The position numbers and the translations under genes were made by a program. This document shows, one piece after another, positions 1-7,898 of a DNA stretch of 46,124 nt. The first letter of the stretch is position 1, and every line of letters starts with the position of its first letter. A model generated the notes under the pieces. That model did no database searches, was not told the DNA's origin, and worked only from the letters and a program-made list of their open reading frames with translations. The stretch comes from Alphaproteobacteria bacterium. GTDB lineage: Bacteria > Pseudomonadota > Alphaproteobacteria > UBA11222. The DNA lies in the NCBI GenBank assembly GCA_030652895.1, contig JAUSQH010000446.1, forward strand, positions 1 through 46,124, written 5' to 3'.

Positions 1-283
1 CCCAGCGGAACCAGAACAGCGCTTCTGGAGCAATCACTTTGCCAATGGCAGGTTTTTGCTCATCGGGTATTTTGGGCATGTTCGGTATTTGCACAAAGTT
101 GAAATACCACAGCAGGCCGATCCACATAACACCGGAAATCACATGCAGCCAACGGAACACGAACGCACCGAATGCATGGTCCATTGATACTCCGAGCATT
201 GACAGTGAAATCAGCAACACCACGCCCGCCAGGACGAATCCTGCGATCACAGTGTTCTGCAGAGATGACAGAATTGCCGCCAT
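1..283 (-). CDS. PuuD-like urate oxidase N-terminal-type membrane protein (C-terminus cut off)
   Basis: The reverse strand is open from an ATG at 283 to the left edge, giving 94 codons with no stop. A strong ribosome site (GGGGGAGGAG, 291-300) lies just upstream. The product starts with one hydrophobic segment (about residues 8-32). A second segment carries the motif WLHVISGVMWIGLLWYFNF, which is typical of the membrane domain annotated as urate oxidase N-terminal / urate hydroxylase PuuD. Members of this family are polytopic inner-membrane proteins, and short forms without the cytochrome c tail are common in alphaproteobacteria. Which form this is cannot be told, because the gene runs out of the window. 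Family assignment is from motif recognition. The substrate is not supported by any purine gene nearby. Confidence 0.72.
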   Translation of the reverse strand, partial: MAAILSSLQNTVIAGFVLAGVVLLISLSMLGVSMDHAFGAFVFRWLHVISGVMWIGLLWYFNFVQIPNMPKIPDEQKPAIGKVIAPEALFWFRW

Positions 284-581
284 AAGTTTACTCCTCCCCC
301 TATTTGTACCAGGCTAGAATAACCTGGCTGAATTTAGCGCTAGTCGGGTGGATTGTAAGTTCCATCTATGTTGGCGACAACCCCGCCTCTGGAACTTCAA
401 GTCCAAACTCATACTAACATCATAAGTCTGCGAGTGTCCTTCCGATTCTATAGTTTGCATCCTCGCCTGTCGCACGATCTGGCAAGCTCTGGAATCAGGA
501 CACCAGATTTTTCAGATGACAAGTTAGCCAATTTTCCGTGCTAAGAGAACTGAATAAACTCCATTTTTTGAAAGGGCGAGG
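284..581. other. Intergenic stretch between divergent genes
   Basis: This is the spacer between the PuuD-like gene (left, reverse) and the NDUFAF6-like gene (right, forward). It is relatively AT-rich and should hold both promoters, but I see no convincing -35/-10 pair. The only clear structure is a small inverted repeat at 309-327, CCAGG and CCTGG around a 9-nt centre, about 26 nt upstream of the PuuD-like start, which could be an operator or leader hairpin. No RNA gene or further ORF is evident. Confidence 0.4.
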
Positions 582-1421
582 GTGCGTGATCCGCTTTCAT
601 ACTGTGCCGGGTTGGTGCGTACTGGCGACCATGACCGGTTCCTGAGCGCGCTGTTCGCGGCTGAACCGGCGCGGGAGAATTTGTTCGTGCTCTATGCCTT
701 TAATCTTGAGATCGCACGTATCCAGGACATGGTGTCGGAACCCTTGCTGGGTGAGATACGTCTGCAATGGTGGCGCGAAGGAATTGAGGCGATTTATACG
801 GGGCAGTCCGTGCGCGCCCATCCGGTGCTGCAAGCCCTCGAAACTTCCATCACACAATGCGCTCTTCAACGCGAGCCGTTCGATATTTTGATTGATGCGC
901 ATGCCAAGGATTTTGCCGCTGAGCCGCCGGCATCGCTACAGGAACTGGAAGGTTATGCGGATGCGACGTGTACAGGCCTGATGCGTCTGGCGCTGGAAAT
1001 TATGGGAGTTGGGGCACCGGATGAGGTGATCCGGCATGCCGGATTGGCATGGGCTTTGACGGGGGTGTTGCGCAGTGTTGGTTTTCAAGCGTCAAAGCAG
1101 CGGATTTTTTTGCCGGACGATTTATTGCAGGCGGAAGGACTAACACGCGAACGAGTGTTTAGCTGCCGCATGTGTCCGGAATTACGCCAGGTTATGCTGA
1201 CGCTGTCGGGGCGCGCGCAATTGCATCTGAATGCGATGAGGAGGGCTTTGCCGGCACCGTCACGCCAGAGTATGCCCGCATTGCTGCCGGTTACACTGGC
1301 ATCGCCCTACCTGCAGCAAATACAGCATCCTGATTATGATCCGTTCCTGGTTCAATACCCCATACCGGCTTTCCGGCGGCAAACGCGGCTGTTTTGGGCT
1401 ATGTTGCGGCGGAAATTGTAG
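582..1421 (+). CDS. Squalene/phytoene synthase-like protein, NDUFAF6 type
   Basis: The 279-residue protein has the all-alpha squalene/phytoene synthase fold signature. Its first motif region reads RIQDMVSEP and is followed by [11 protein letters not shown], which is the pattern of human NDUFAF6 and its alphaproteobacterial relatives rather than a catalytic synthase. The classical DDxxD-type prenyl-diphosphate motif is not intact. In mitochondria NDUFAF6 helps assemble respiratory complex I; the role of the bacterial homologue is not established and an assembly function is inference. No carotenoid or hopanoid gene is adjacent, which argues against a biosynthetic synthase. The start is a GTG at 582 preceded by AAAGGG. 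The 3' end overlaps the convergent trmFO by 23 bp. Confidence 0.78.
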   Translation: MRDPLSYCAGLVRTGDHDRFLSALFAAEPARENLFVLYAFNLEIARIQDMVSEPLLGEIRLQWWREGIEAIYTGQSVRAHPVLQALETSITQCALQREPFDILIDAHAKDFAAEPPASLQELEGYADATCTGLMRLALEIMGVGAPDEVIRHAGLAWALTGVLRSVGFQASKQRIFLPDDLLQAEGLTRERVFSCRMCPELRQVMLTLSGRAQLHLNAMRRALPAPSRQSMPALLPVTLASPYLQQIQHPDYDPFLVQYPIPAFRRQTRLFWAMLRRKL

Positions 1422-2835
1422 GTAGTGATTCCAGCCACGGCTGTTGGTCCTGTAGCGCGCGGACACAAAATGATTCTTTGCGCGCCGGCTTTTTTGCCTT
1501 GCCACGCACGCGTTTACCGTCCGGGGTCATGGGCGCGCCGACCGGGGGAAACAGGCCGAAATTGACATTCATCGGCTGAAAACTATCGGCGGCTGCGCCA
1601 CCGGTCAGATGCTGAAGAAGTGCGCCCATGGCTGTGCTTACAGGTGGATGCGGCATGTCCTGGCCCCGCAGTTCCGCCGCGGCGAAAAGCCCTGCCAGCA
1701 ACCCGATGGCAGCACTTTCCACATAGCCCTCGACGCCGGTGATCTGCCCTGCGAAACGTAATCGCGGCATCGCCTTTAGGCGCAGCCGGTTGTCCAGAAG
1801 CAGCGGGCTGTTAATGAAGGTGTTCCGGTGAATGCCGCCGAGCCTGGCGAAACGGGCGTTCTGCAACCCAGGAATTGAACGGAAGATGCGGGTCTGTTCC
1901 GCATGTTTCAGCTTGGTCTGAAAGCCTACTATATTGTACAGCGTTCCCAGCGCGTTATCCTGGCGTAGTTGCACCACTGCGTGGGATTTTTCGGGCCGGT
2001 GTGGATTGGTAAGGCCCACCGGCTTCATCGGCCCAAACCGCAGGGTTTGCGATCCGCGTTCCGCCATTACTTCAATCGGCAGGCAGCCTTCGAAATAGGG
2101 CGTATTGCGTTCCCACTCTTTGAAAAGTGTTTTCTCGCCGGTAACCAGCGCGGCCACGAGGGCCTCATATTGTCCGGCGTCCAGCGGGCAATTGATATAA
2201 TCCTTGCCTGTACCGCCTGGGCCCGCCTTGTCATAGCGCGATTGACGCCATGCCTGAGACAAATCAATGGAATCGGCATAGACGATCGGCGCGATGGCGT
2301 CAAAAAAGGCCAGAGATTCGGCGCCGGTAAGTTCCGAGATTGCCTCCGCCAGCGGTGCAGACGTCAGCGGACCTGTTGCGATAATGACGCTCTTCCATTC
2401 GGCGGGGGGTAGTCCCGCCACCTCGCTTCGATTTATTGTGATGTTGGGTAGCGCCATCAGGGCAGCCTCAATAGTGCGCGAAAACCCGTCCCGGTCGACT
2501 GCGAGGGCAGAACCTGCAGGGACCTTATTGGCGTCCGCAGCCCGCATAACCAACGACCCCGCGCGGCGCATTTCCTCGTGTAATAGTCCTACTGCGCTTG
2601 TCTGGTGGTCATCGGATCGAAACGAGTTGGAACAGACCATTTCCGCCAGCCCGTCGGTTTCATGCGCCTCGGTGCGTTTATGTGGGCGCATTTCGTGCAG
2701 CACAACGGATATCCCCGCCCGCGCCGCCTGCCAGGCGGCCTCGCACCCCGCCAACCCGCCGCCGATAATGTGCAGCGGATGCGGTTTTTCATTTTGCCTA
2801 ACGTGATCAGTCATGTGGATAAGTATTTTCCTCAC
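1399..2835 (-). CDS. trmFO: Methylenetetrahydrofolate--tRNA-(uracil-5-)-methyltransferase TrmFO
   Basis: TrmFO is the folate- and FAD-dependent enzyme that makes 5-methyluridine at position 54 of the tRNA T-loop, taking the methylene carbon from 5,10-methylene-THF. The protein shows the N-terminal FAD Rossmann motif [13 protein letters not shown] (about residues 23-35), then HEMRP and the family stretch [11 protein letters not shown]. The C-terminal half contains [12 protein letters not shown] and [15 protein letters not shown], also typical of the family. Its 478 codons are close to the family norm of about 450-470. The drawn start is a GTG at 2835; an in-frame ATG at 2814 is the alternative and would remove seven residues. 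A perfect DnaA box lies across the second start. The gene stands alone and converges with the NDUFAF6-like gene. Confidence 0.96.
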   Translation of the reverse strand: MRKILIHMTDHVRQNEKPHPLHIIGGGLAGCEAAWQAARAGISVVLHEMRPHKRTEAHETDGLAEMVCSNSFRSDDHQTSAVGLLHEEMRRAGSLVMRAADANKVPAGSALAVDRDGFSRTIEAALMALPNITINRSEVAGLPPAEWKSVIIATGPLTSAPLAEAISELTGAESLAFFDAIAPIVYADSIDLSQAWRQSRYDKAGPGGTGKDYINCPLDAGQYEALVAALVTGEKTLFKEWERNTPYFEGCLPIEVMAERGSQTLRFGPMKPVGLTNPHRPEKSHAVVQLRQDNALGTLYNIVGFQTKLKHAEQTRIFRSIPGLQNARFARLGGIHRNTFINSPLLLDNRLRLKAMPRLRFAGQITGVEGYVESAAIGLLAGLFAAAELRGQDMPHPPVSTAMGALLQHLTGGAAADSFQPMNVNFGLFPPVGAPMTPDGKRVRGKAKKPARKESFCVRALQDQQPWLESLPTISAAT

Positions 2836-2931
2836 AAATCTTTAATAACGAAAATGTGAATATTAAGGGGTTTTACATAAAGTTAACTTAGATGGTGTAC
2901 TCGTTAAATGTTGTAGAGAACTTGTGGATAA
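2814..2931. promoter_or_regulatory. AT-rich stretch with two perfect DnaA boxes
   Basis: Two exact copies of TGTGGATAA (reverse complement TTATCCACA, the DnaA-box consensus) occur in the same orientation at 2814-2822 and 2923-2931. A weaker match, TGTGAATAT, lies at 2855-2863. The DNA between them is distinctly AT-rich and includes GTTAAC at 2882-2887. The left box overlaps the alternative start of trmFO, and the right box is 27 bp upstream of the PAS gene's TTG start. This could be DnaA-dependent control of the divergent genes, a DnaA-titrating site, or an origin-like element. The sequence does not discriminate, and the usual alphaproteobacterial oriC neighbours are absent. Confidence 0.45.
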
Positions 2932-2958
2932 TCCTGTGGGAATCATCGGGGTAACGTT

Positions 2959-3534
2959 TTGAAAGTTTCGGAGAATCTGGTGTTGCCAGAGGGCGTTGCT
3001 CCAACGGCGCAACGCCTGTTTAAGTATTGGTGCAGTCTCAGGGAGCAAGATATCGTCCCCAACAGGTCCGATTTACGGCCCGCAGCGATGTTGCCCTTGC
3101 TTCCCAATCTGATGATACTTGAATATCGCACACCCGGGACACTGATTTATCGTCTGGCAGGTACTGCAAGTGCAGAAAAACTGGGGATTGATTTCACGGG
3201 CTCGAATTTACTCGATCATGTTGCACCGCGCCAGCGTCGCGAAGCCGAATTTCGGCTGAATGTACTACGCACCCAACCTTGCGGGCTGATCGCCCATGAA
3301 GTGCTGCGATCCAAACATCAGACCCCCTTTGTCGCTGAGGTTATTTTTCTGCCCCTGCGCGATCGCCACGGCGAGATTACGCAATTGATTGGATCCGCGT
3401 CTACAATTGAGCAGGGCGATAAAGGAGTCATGGCGGGTAGCGACGAAGCGATGATTACTATCACAACAGATTTTCTGGATATTGGTGCAGGCGTGCCACA
3501 GTTCGAGTCCAGCCGCGTACGCAGGGCCATTTAG
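2959..3534 (+). CDS. PAS_5 domain-containing protein
   Basis: This 191-residue protein belongs to the PAS_5 (PF07310-type) family of small single-domain PAS proteins common in alphaproteobacteria. The recognisable core runs from FKYWCSLR (about residue 21) through LRPAAMLPLLPNLMIL and YRLAGTASAEKLGIDFTGSN to VIFLPLRD (about 130). No output domain such as a kinase, GGDEF or HTH is attached, so it is probably a sensor or adaptor module, but its ligand is unknown. The best start is a TTG at 2959 after a weak GGGG; the next in-frame ATG codons would cut into the domain. It is the first gene to the right of the DnaA-box stretch and is followed by the porin pair on the same strand after 192 bp. Confidence 0.8.
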   Translation: MKVSENLVLPEGVAPTAQRLFKYWCSLREQDIVPNRSDLRPAAMLPLLPNLMILEYRTPGTLIYRLAGTASAEKLGIDFTGSNLLDHVAPRQRREAEFRLNVLRTQPCGLIAHEVLRSKHQTPFVAEVIFLPLRDRHGEITQLIGSASTIEQGDKGVMAGSDEAMITITTDFLDIGAGVPQFESSRVRRAI

Positions 3535-3726
3535 ATAAATTTTCCTGTACGATTACACTGAAACCGGGTCTTCGACAGCGCCCTTGCCCCGCTGTAACCT
3601 TACCTTCATTAAAGTGCAAAAAAACATACATATGCCGCTGATACGTGAATGACGAGCGGGGCAGCAATCGGCTGTGGCTCGACATTCTGAGGACCTGGTT
3701 CTCGTCTTTGTATCAAGGGGTATCGT

Positions 3727-5211
3727 ATGACATTGAAATCACTGAAACTTGCGGGCATGGTCCTGTTAGGGGCGACGTCATTGACGGGCTTGGTGGCGCC
3801 GCCAGTAGTGGCTGCTCCAGTCAACCAGAGCGAAATCGACGCGCTTAAAGCCCAGATCAAGTTGTTAGAGAACAAGATGAACGCCGTTCAGGCCGTTCAG
3901 GAAACCAAGATAGATGAAATCAAATCCAAGCAGGATGAGGTTCAAATATCCTATAAAAACGGCCGCCCGGTATTTCGCACCGGCGATGGCATGTTTGAAA
4001 TGGAGTTACGAGGCCGTGTGCATTTCGATACTGGCACCTATTTCCAGGATGATGATGCCCTGCCCGCCATCGCGCCGGGGCGGGATTTGGGCGCTGGCTC
4101 GAATTTCCGCCGTGCCCGTTTGGGTGTTCAAGGCACGTTCATGCGCGACTGGGATTACCGGTTTGAAGTCAACTTCGGGGGATCCGGCGGTGAAAACGAT
4201 GGTACCATCAATTATGCGCACCTCACTTATACCGGGATCAAGCCTCTAAAAATCGACATTGGCGCGCTGAAACCCTCCATGACGCTGGAAGATACGACGA
4301 GCTCCAATGAAATTACCTTCATCGAGCGCGCGTCCGCGGTGAACATGGCGACAAGCCTTGGTGCTGGCGATTCGCGAACGGCGATCGGCGTGCGCGGCAA
4401 CACCGATAATTTTTACGCCTCGCTTTATTATACGGGTGGGCAAATCGGTGATGGCGGTACTGATGAACAAACGGCCGTGGTGGGGCGCGCGGCCTATCTC
4501 ATCGCGCCTAATCCGGACTTGAACGTGCATATCGGCGCATCTGGCACCCATGTCTTCGAGGTCAACCAAGATGGCGCGCAAACACTCAACCTGCGAGACC
4601 GTCCGGAATTACGTATCGACGCCACCCGGCTTGCTTTCACAGGCTCGCTGGCTACAGAGAGTGCACAGGCCTATGGTCCGGAATTCGGAATGAACTGGAA
4701 GAATTTGTACCTGCAGGGTGAATACTACCGGTACGACATAGAGCGTCAAGGTGCGGTGTCAGACGCAGATTTCGACGCGTGGTATATCATGGGATCCTAT
4801 ATCCTGACTGGAGAAACCAAGCGTTATGATATCAAGAGCGCCTCATTCGGTGCGCCGCGTCCCGCGGGCCCGTTCGGTTTTGGTAATTCTCCGGGTGTCT
4901 GGGAAGTCGCGGCCCGGTATAGCGCAACCGATCTCAATGACAACGACTCCAGCACGTTTTGCCCGGCGACAGGTGGAACATCACTGAACCCCGCCAGCAC
5001 ATCAAGCTGTATCCGCGGCGGCGAACAAGACATCATCACCCTGGGGCTGAACTGGTATCCGAACCGGAATGTCCGTTTCATGCTTAACTATCTGATTGCC
5101 GATGTCGATCGCCGCGCTTACTCCAACACCTCCCTCGCAAGCGGCGGCCCGAATGTGCAGATCGGACAGGACTATCAGGCTCTGGCTTTGCGCACCCAGT
5201 TTAACTGGTAA
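3727..5211 (+). CDS. OprO/OprP-family outer-membrane porin, first of a tandem pair
   Basis: The 494-residue product has a Sec signal peptide (basic start, hydrophobic core, likely cleavage after VVAA near residue 30). A short charged heptad region follows (about 34-72, SEIDALKAQIKLLENK), likely the periplasmic trimerising coiled coil of this porin class. The rest alternates as expected for a beta-barrel (for example FEMELRGRVHFDTG and NFRRARLGVQG) and ends in the outer-membrane insertion signature QFNW. This matches the phosphate-selective porin O/P family, but the phosphate-binding lysine ladder cannot be assigned by eye, so the substrate is open. The start ATG has AAGGGG upstream. The next gene is a close paralogue of equal length. 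Confidence 0.88.
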   Translation: MTLKSLKLAGMVLLGATSLTGLVAPPVVAAPVNQSEIDALKAQIKLLENKMNAVQAVQETKIDEIKSKQDEVQISYKNGRPVFRTGDGMFEMELRGRVHFDTGTYFQDDDALPAIAPGRDLGAGSNFRRARLGVQGTFMRDWDYRFEVNFGGSGGENDGTINYAHLTYTGIKPLKIDIGALKPSMTLEDTTSSNEITFIERASAVNMATSLGAGDSRTAIGVRGNTDNFYASLYYTGGQIGDGGTDEQTAVVGRAAYLIAPNPDLNVHIGASGTHVFEVNQDGAQTLNLRDRPELRIDATRLAFTGSLATESAQAYGPEFGMNWKNLYLQGEYYRYDIERQGAVSDADFDAWYIMGSYILTGETKRYDIKSASFGAPRPAGPFGFGNSPGVWEVAARYSATDLNDNDSSTFCPATGGTSLNPASTSSCIRGGEQDIITLGLNWYPNRNVRFMLNYLIADVDRRAYSNTSLASGGPNVQIGQDYQALALRTQFNW

Positions 5212-5290
5212 ACCCTGCTTCTCTACTTGTTGTCCTGCCCGGTAGTTAACCGGGCAAAGTCGGGCAGCAAATTAATACGGTACAGAATAT

Positions 5291-5333
5291 ACGCCGCATG
5301 TGTCTTGAATGACCCGTGCGGCGTTTATATTTT
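5291..5333 (+). terminator. Rho-independent terminator after the first porin
   Basis: A perfect 8-bp stem (ACGCCGCA at 5291-5298, TGCGGCGT at 5317-5324) with an 18-nt loop is followed by TTATATTTT. A second perfect hairpin lies just upstream at 5236-5256 (TGCCCGGT / ACCGGGCA, 5-nt loop) but has no T-run. Together they fill the first half of the 313-bp gap between the two porin genes and suggest that the porins are separate transcription units. Confidence 0.6.
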
Positions 5334-5358
5334 CCGGCGGATCCGATAGTTAGTGTCT

Positions 5359-5367
5359 TGTTATAAT
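5359..5367 (+). promoter_or_regulatory. Extended -10 promoter for the second porin
   Basis: The sequence TGTTATAAT contains a perfect TATAAT (5362-5367) with the extended TGn element immediately before it. No good -35 hexamer sits 16-18 bp upstream, which is usual for extended -10 promoters. Transcription would start near 5374 and give a leader of about 150 nt before the GTG start at 5525. Confidence 0.5.
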
Positions 5368-5524
5368 TCATCTGTTTTAACTGCATTCGCGGCAATGGAA
5401 TGGGGCATTTTACGGCGGCGGAATGAACAGTGACGAACCCGAAAAAGTGTGCTCACTGTTCGGAAAGGGTGTTTTCCTGCATCAAGGGAATATCCGTAAG
5501 GTTTGCCGATCGGAGGTATATGCT

Positions 5525-7009
5525 GTGAATAAGGAAACCCTGAAATTTATCAGTCTGGTGCTGAATGGGGTCGTCAGCGTAATGGCATTGGCGGTAGCAC
5601 CGACCATGGCAGCTGAGGCCGGCCAAAGCGAAATCGATGCGCTGAGGGAACAGATCAGATCTCTGGAAATGCGGCTGAACGAAATTCAGGCGAAGCAGGA
5701 AGCCACAACCGCAATAGCTAAATCCGAGCCCGATGCGGTGGAGGTTAAATTGAATAATGGCCGTCCGGTTTTTAGCACCAGTGACGGTAATTTCGAAATG
5801 GGCCTGCGCGGCCGGGTTCATTATGATATTGGAACCTATTTCCAGGATGATAACAATCTTCCCGCAATCGCGCCGGGGCGCGATCTGTCGGCAGGGTCCA
5901 ATTTCCGCCGTGCGCAACTTGGTGTCGAAGGCAAGTTCATGCGTGATTGGGGATACAGGCTGGAATTTAATTTTGGCGGATCCGGGACCGAGAGCGGTGG
6001 CGCCATCAAGGACGCAATCCTCAGCTACACCGGGATCAAACCGCTAAAGATTGAAATCGGCGCCATGCAGCCGCCCATGACCATGGACGATACAACCAGT
6101 TCCAATGACACAACATTCATTGAACGCGGGGCCGCCGCCAATTTGGCGACAAGTTTTGCCGGCGGCGAGGCGCGAAGCTCAATGGGCGTGCGCGGCAACG
6201 GTAACAATTTTTACGCATCGCTTTTTTACACAATGGGTGTGGTTGGCGACGGCGGCGTCGATGAACAGAGCGCACTGGTAGGGCGCACGGCCTATCGCTT
6301 TGCACTCAGTCCGGACTCAAATATTCATGTAGGCGCGTCCGCCACCCGGGTGTTTGAGTTTAATCAGGGGCCCGCCGGACCGGTTTTTACTCTTCAGGAT
6401 CGTCCGGAATTGCGCCTCGACGCTACGCGGCTTGTTTCCACCGGCGTGATTAATGCGGAGAATGCGCAGGTGTTTGGCCCCGAACTTGCGGGCAACTGGA
6501 AGAACTTCTATGCCCAGGGCGAATATTATCACTATCAGATAGACCGTCCGGGCGCCGTGGCAGATGCGGACTTTGACGCCTGGTATGTGCAGGCGTCCTA
6601 CATCCTGACCGGTGAATCCAAACCCTACGATATGAATAATGCCGTTTACGGTTCGCCGAAACCAGGCGCGCCGCTTGGCGATGGCGGCATGGGCGCGATA
6701 GAACTGGCGGCGCGTTACAGCGTAACGGATCTCGACGATAATGCCTCCAGCGCCGCCTGTCCCGCGTCGAGCGTAACAATTTTGAACCCTGGGACAACGT
6801 CAAGCTGTATTCGCGGTGGCGAACAGCAAATAGTGACCTTGGGCGTCAACTGGTATCCCAACCGCAATATCCGTTTCATGCTCAACTATTTGCTGGCGGA
6901 TATTGATCGCCGGGCTTATTCCAACACTGCCGTCGCAGGCGGCGGTCCGAATGTGCAGATCGGACAGGATTATCAGGCTTTGGCGCTGCGCACCCAGTTT
7001 AACTGGTAG
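5525..7009 (+). CDS. OprO/OprP-family outer-membrane porin, second of a tandem pair
   Basis: From a GTG at 5525, with GGAGG at 5514-5518, the product is 494 residues, exactly the length of the preceding porin; this decides the start over the upstream in-frame ATG at 5423. It has a signal peptide ending near TMAAEA, a short coiled coil (QSEIDALREQIRSLEMRL) and a barrel parallel to its neighbour, with the same stretches NFRRAQLGVEG, RDWGYRLEFNFGGSG and the same C-terminus QDYQALALRTQFNW. Variation is greatest in segments likely to be surface loops, such as the part after PYDMNNAVYG, so the pair may differ in selectivity or phage and antibody exposure. It ends at a strong hairpin. The substrate is unknown. 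Confidence 0.88.
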   Translation: MNKETLKFISLVLNGVVSVMALAVAPTMAAEAGQSEIDALREQIRSLEMRLNEIQAKQEATTAIAKSEPDAVEVKLNNGRPVFSTSDGNFEMGLRGRVHYDIGTYFQDDNNLPAIAPGRDLSAGSNFRRAQLGVEGKFMRDWGYRLEFNFGGSGTESGGAIKDAILSYTGIKPLKIEIGAMQPPMTMDDTTSSNDTTFIERGAAANLATSFAGGEARSSMGVRGNGNNFYASLFYTMGVVGDGGVDEQSALVGRTAYRFALSPDSNIHVGASATRVFEFNQGPAGPVFTLQDRPELRLDATRLVSTGVINAENAQVFGPELAGNWKNFYAQGEYYHYQIDRPGAVADADFDAWYVQASYILTGESKPYDMNNAVYGSPKPGAPLGDGGMGAIELAARYSVTDLDDNASSAACPASSVTILNPGTTSSCIRGGEQQIVTLGVNWYPNRNIRFMLNYLLADIDRRAYSNTAVAGGGPNVQIGQDYQALALRTQFNW

Positions 7010-7024
7010 GCGTCGGATTCAACG

Positions 7025-7062
7025 TCCGGTTAGACTGAGTTTTATGTTTCAATCTAACCGGA
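7025..7062. terminator. Hairpin terminator between convergent porin and VOC genes
   Basis: A perfect 10-bp stem (TCCGGTTAGA at 7025-7034, TCTAACCGGA at 7053-7062) encloses an 18-nt loop and lies between the porin stop (7009) and the VOC gene stop (7070). Only short, interrupted T-rich stretches follow on either strand, so it may act in both directions with modest efficiency. Confidence 0.5.
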
Positions 7063-7069
7063 TATTGCT

Positions 7070-7435
7070 TTAGCCCATGAAAAACACGTTCAGCTTGTTG
7101 CCATCCAGATCGCGAAAATATCCGGCATAGAATGTATCGCCGCGCGGGCCAACAGCGCCTTCGTCTTTTGCGCCGAGTTCCAACGCTTTTTTGTGAATGG
7201 CGTCGACCTTGGCGCGGCTGTCGACCGCCAGTGCGACCATAACGCCGTTACCAACGGTTGCCGTTTTGCCATCAAAAGGCTTGGTGATAGACAGCATAGG
7301 CTGGCCGGGAATGCCCCAGGCGATGAACTCTCCCATATCCATCAGCCGTTTGGCGCCAAGATCGCCAAGCAGCGTATCGTAAAATTTCGAGGCCTTCACC
7401 ATATCGTTGGTGCCCAGTGTGACGTAGCCGATCAT
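7070..7435 (-). CDS. VOC (glyoxalase/bleomycin-resistance/dioxygenase) family protein
   Basis: A 121-residue single-copy vicinal-oxygen-chelate protein. The N-terminal beta-alpha-beta module starts MIGYVTLGTNDMVKASKFYDTLLGDLGAKR, and the C-terminal module ends YFRDLDGNKLNVFF, which is the classic DPDGN-type ending of the superfamily. Members bind a divalent metal or a small ligand and range from glyoxalase-like enzymes to antibiotic-binding proteins. The expected N-terminal His metal ligand is replaced in YVTLGT, so metal catalysis is doubtful. A likely ribosome site (GGAGG) precedes the ATG. It is monocistronic and convergent with the second porin. Confidence 0.82.
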   Translation of the reverse strand: MIGYVTLGTNDMVKASKFYDTLLGDLGAKRLMDMGEFIAWGIPGQPMLSITKPFDGKTATVGNGVMVALAVDSRAKVDAIHKKALELGAKDEGAVGPRGDTFYAGYFRDLDGNKLNVFFMG

Positions 7436-7703
7436 GTTCGTTTCCTCCGGTTTGGTTTGTGTGACAAGGACGCAGGGTAAAGCATCCTGGATTTAAATTA
7501 CAGGCGGATGAATTGCGCAAGACAGGGTCGGGAAACAGATTTATGGCTTTTGCGGGAATGCGTCACCGCCTCAGAGTGCATCGCGCGGTAACGGCCAGGC
7601 CAGTTGTAGAAACGTGGCACGGAAAGGGGGCGGCACTCCGTCGGGCTGGTGTTTCCGGGCACCTTGCTTGCGTAAGCCGCCTGAAGCGCGTAAGCGCGAA
7701 GGG

Positions 7704-7777
7704 TGGCTGGGGGACCTGGATTCGAACCAAGGTTGCCCGGGTCAGAGCCGGGAGTTCTACCGCTAAACTATCCCCCA
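7704..7777 (-). tRNA. tRNA-Gln (anticodon CTG)
   Basis: The reverse strand folds as a complete cloverleaf: acceptor stem TGGGGGA/TCCCCCA, discriminator G and an encoded CCA, D-arm with AGCGGTA, anticodon stem CCCGG/CCGGG around the loop CTCTGAC (anticodon CTG, decoding CAG), and T-arm with GGTTCGAATCC. The 74-nt gene includes the 3' CCA. The loop and the U1-A72-type first pair agree with glutamine tRNA. Confidence 0.95.
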
Positions 7778-7816
7778 CCAGGGCGCCGGTCAGACCGGCT
7801 GCACGGACCGTTTAAT

Positions 7817-7846
7817 TCTTTAGTGACCCCGGCTACATATTGTCAA
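7817..7846 (-). promoter_or_regulatory. Probable sigma-70 promoter of tRNA-Gln
   Basis: Read on the reverse strand, a perfect TTGACA (7841-7846) is followed after 18 bp by TAAAGA (7817-7822), which would start transcription about 30 bp before the mature tRNA 5' end at 7777. A GC-rich inverted repeat at about 7785-7800 lies in the leader. The divergent GppA-like gene must use its own promoter in the remaining 50 bp. Confidence 0.5.
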
Positions 7847-7898
7847 CTAACTCATGGTTCATTAGCAAATTAAAGTGCTATATTGGGATTAACTTTAT

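Noticed and set aside
39-317. Forward frame of 92 codons at the left edge
   Set aside because: It is antisense to the PuuD-like gene, which has a clear motif and a strong ribosome site.
582-1421. Hopanoid or carotenoid biosynthesis gene
   Set aside because: The aspartate-rich catalytic motif is not intact, the sequence follows the NDUFAF6 pattern and no terpenoid gene is adjacent.
7513-7815. Forward frame of 100 codons over the tRNA
   Set aside because: It reads through tRNA-Gln and has no family features; the 7436-7703 stretch otherwise shows only small inverted repeats.
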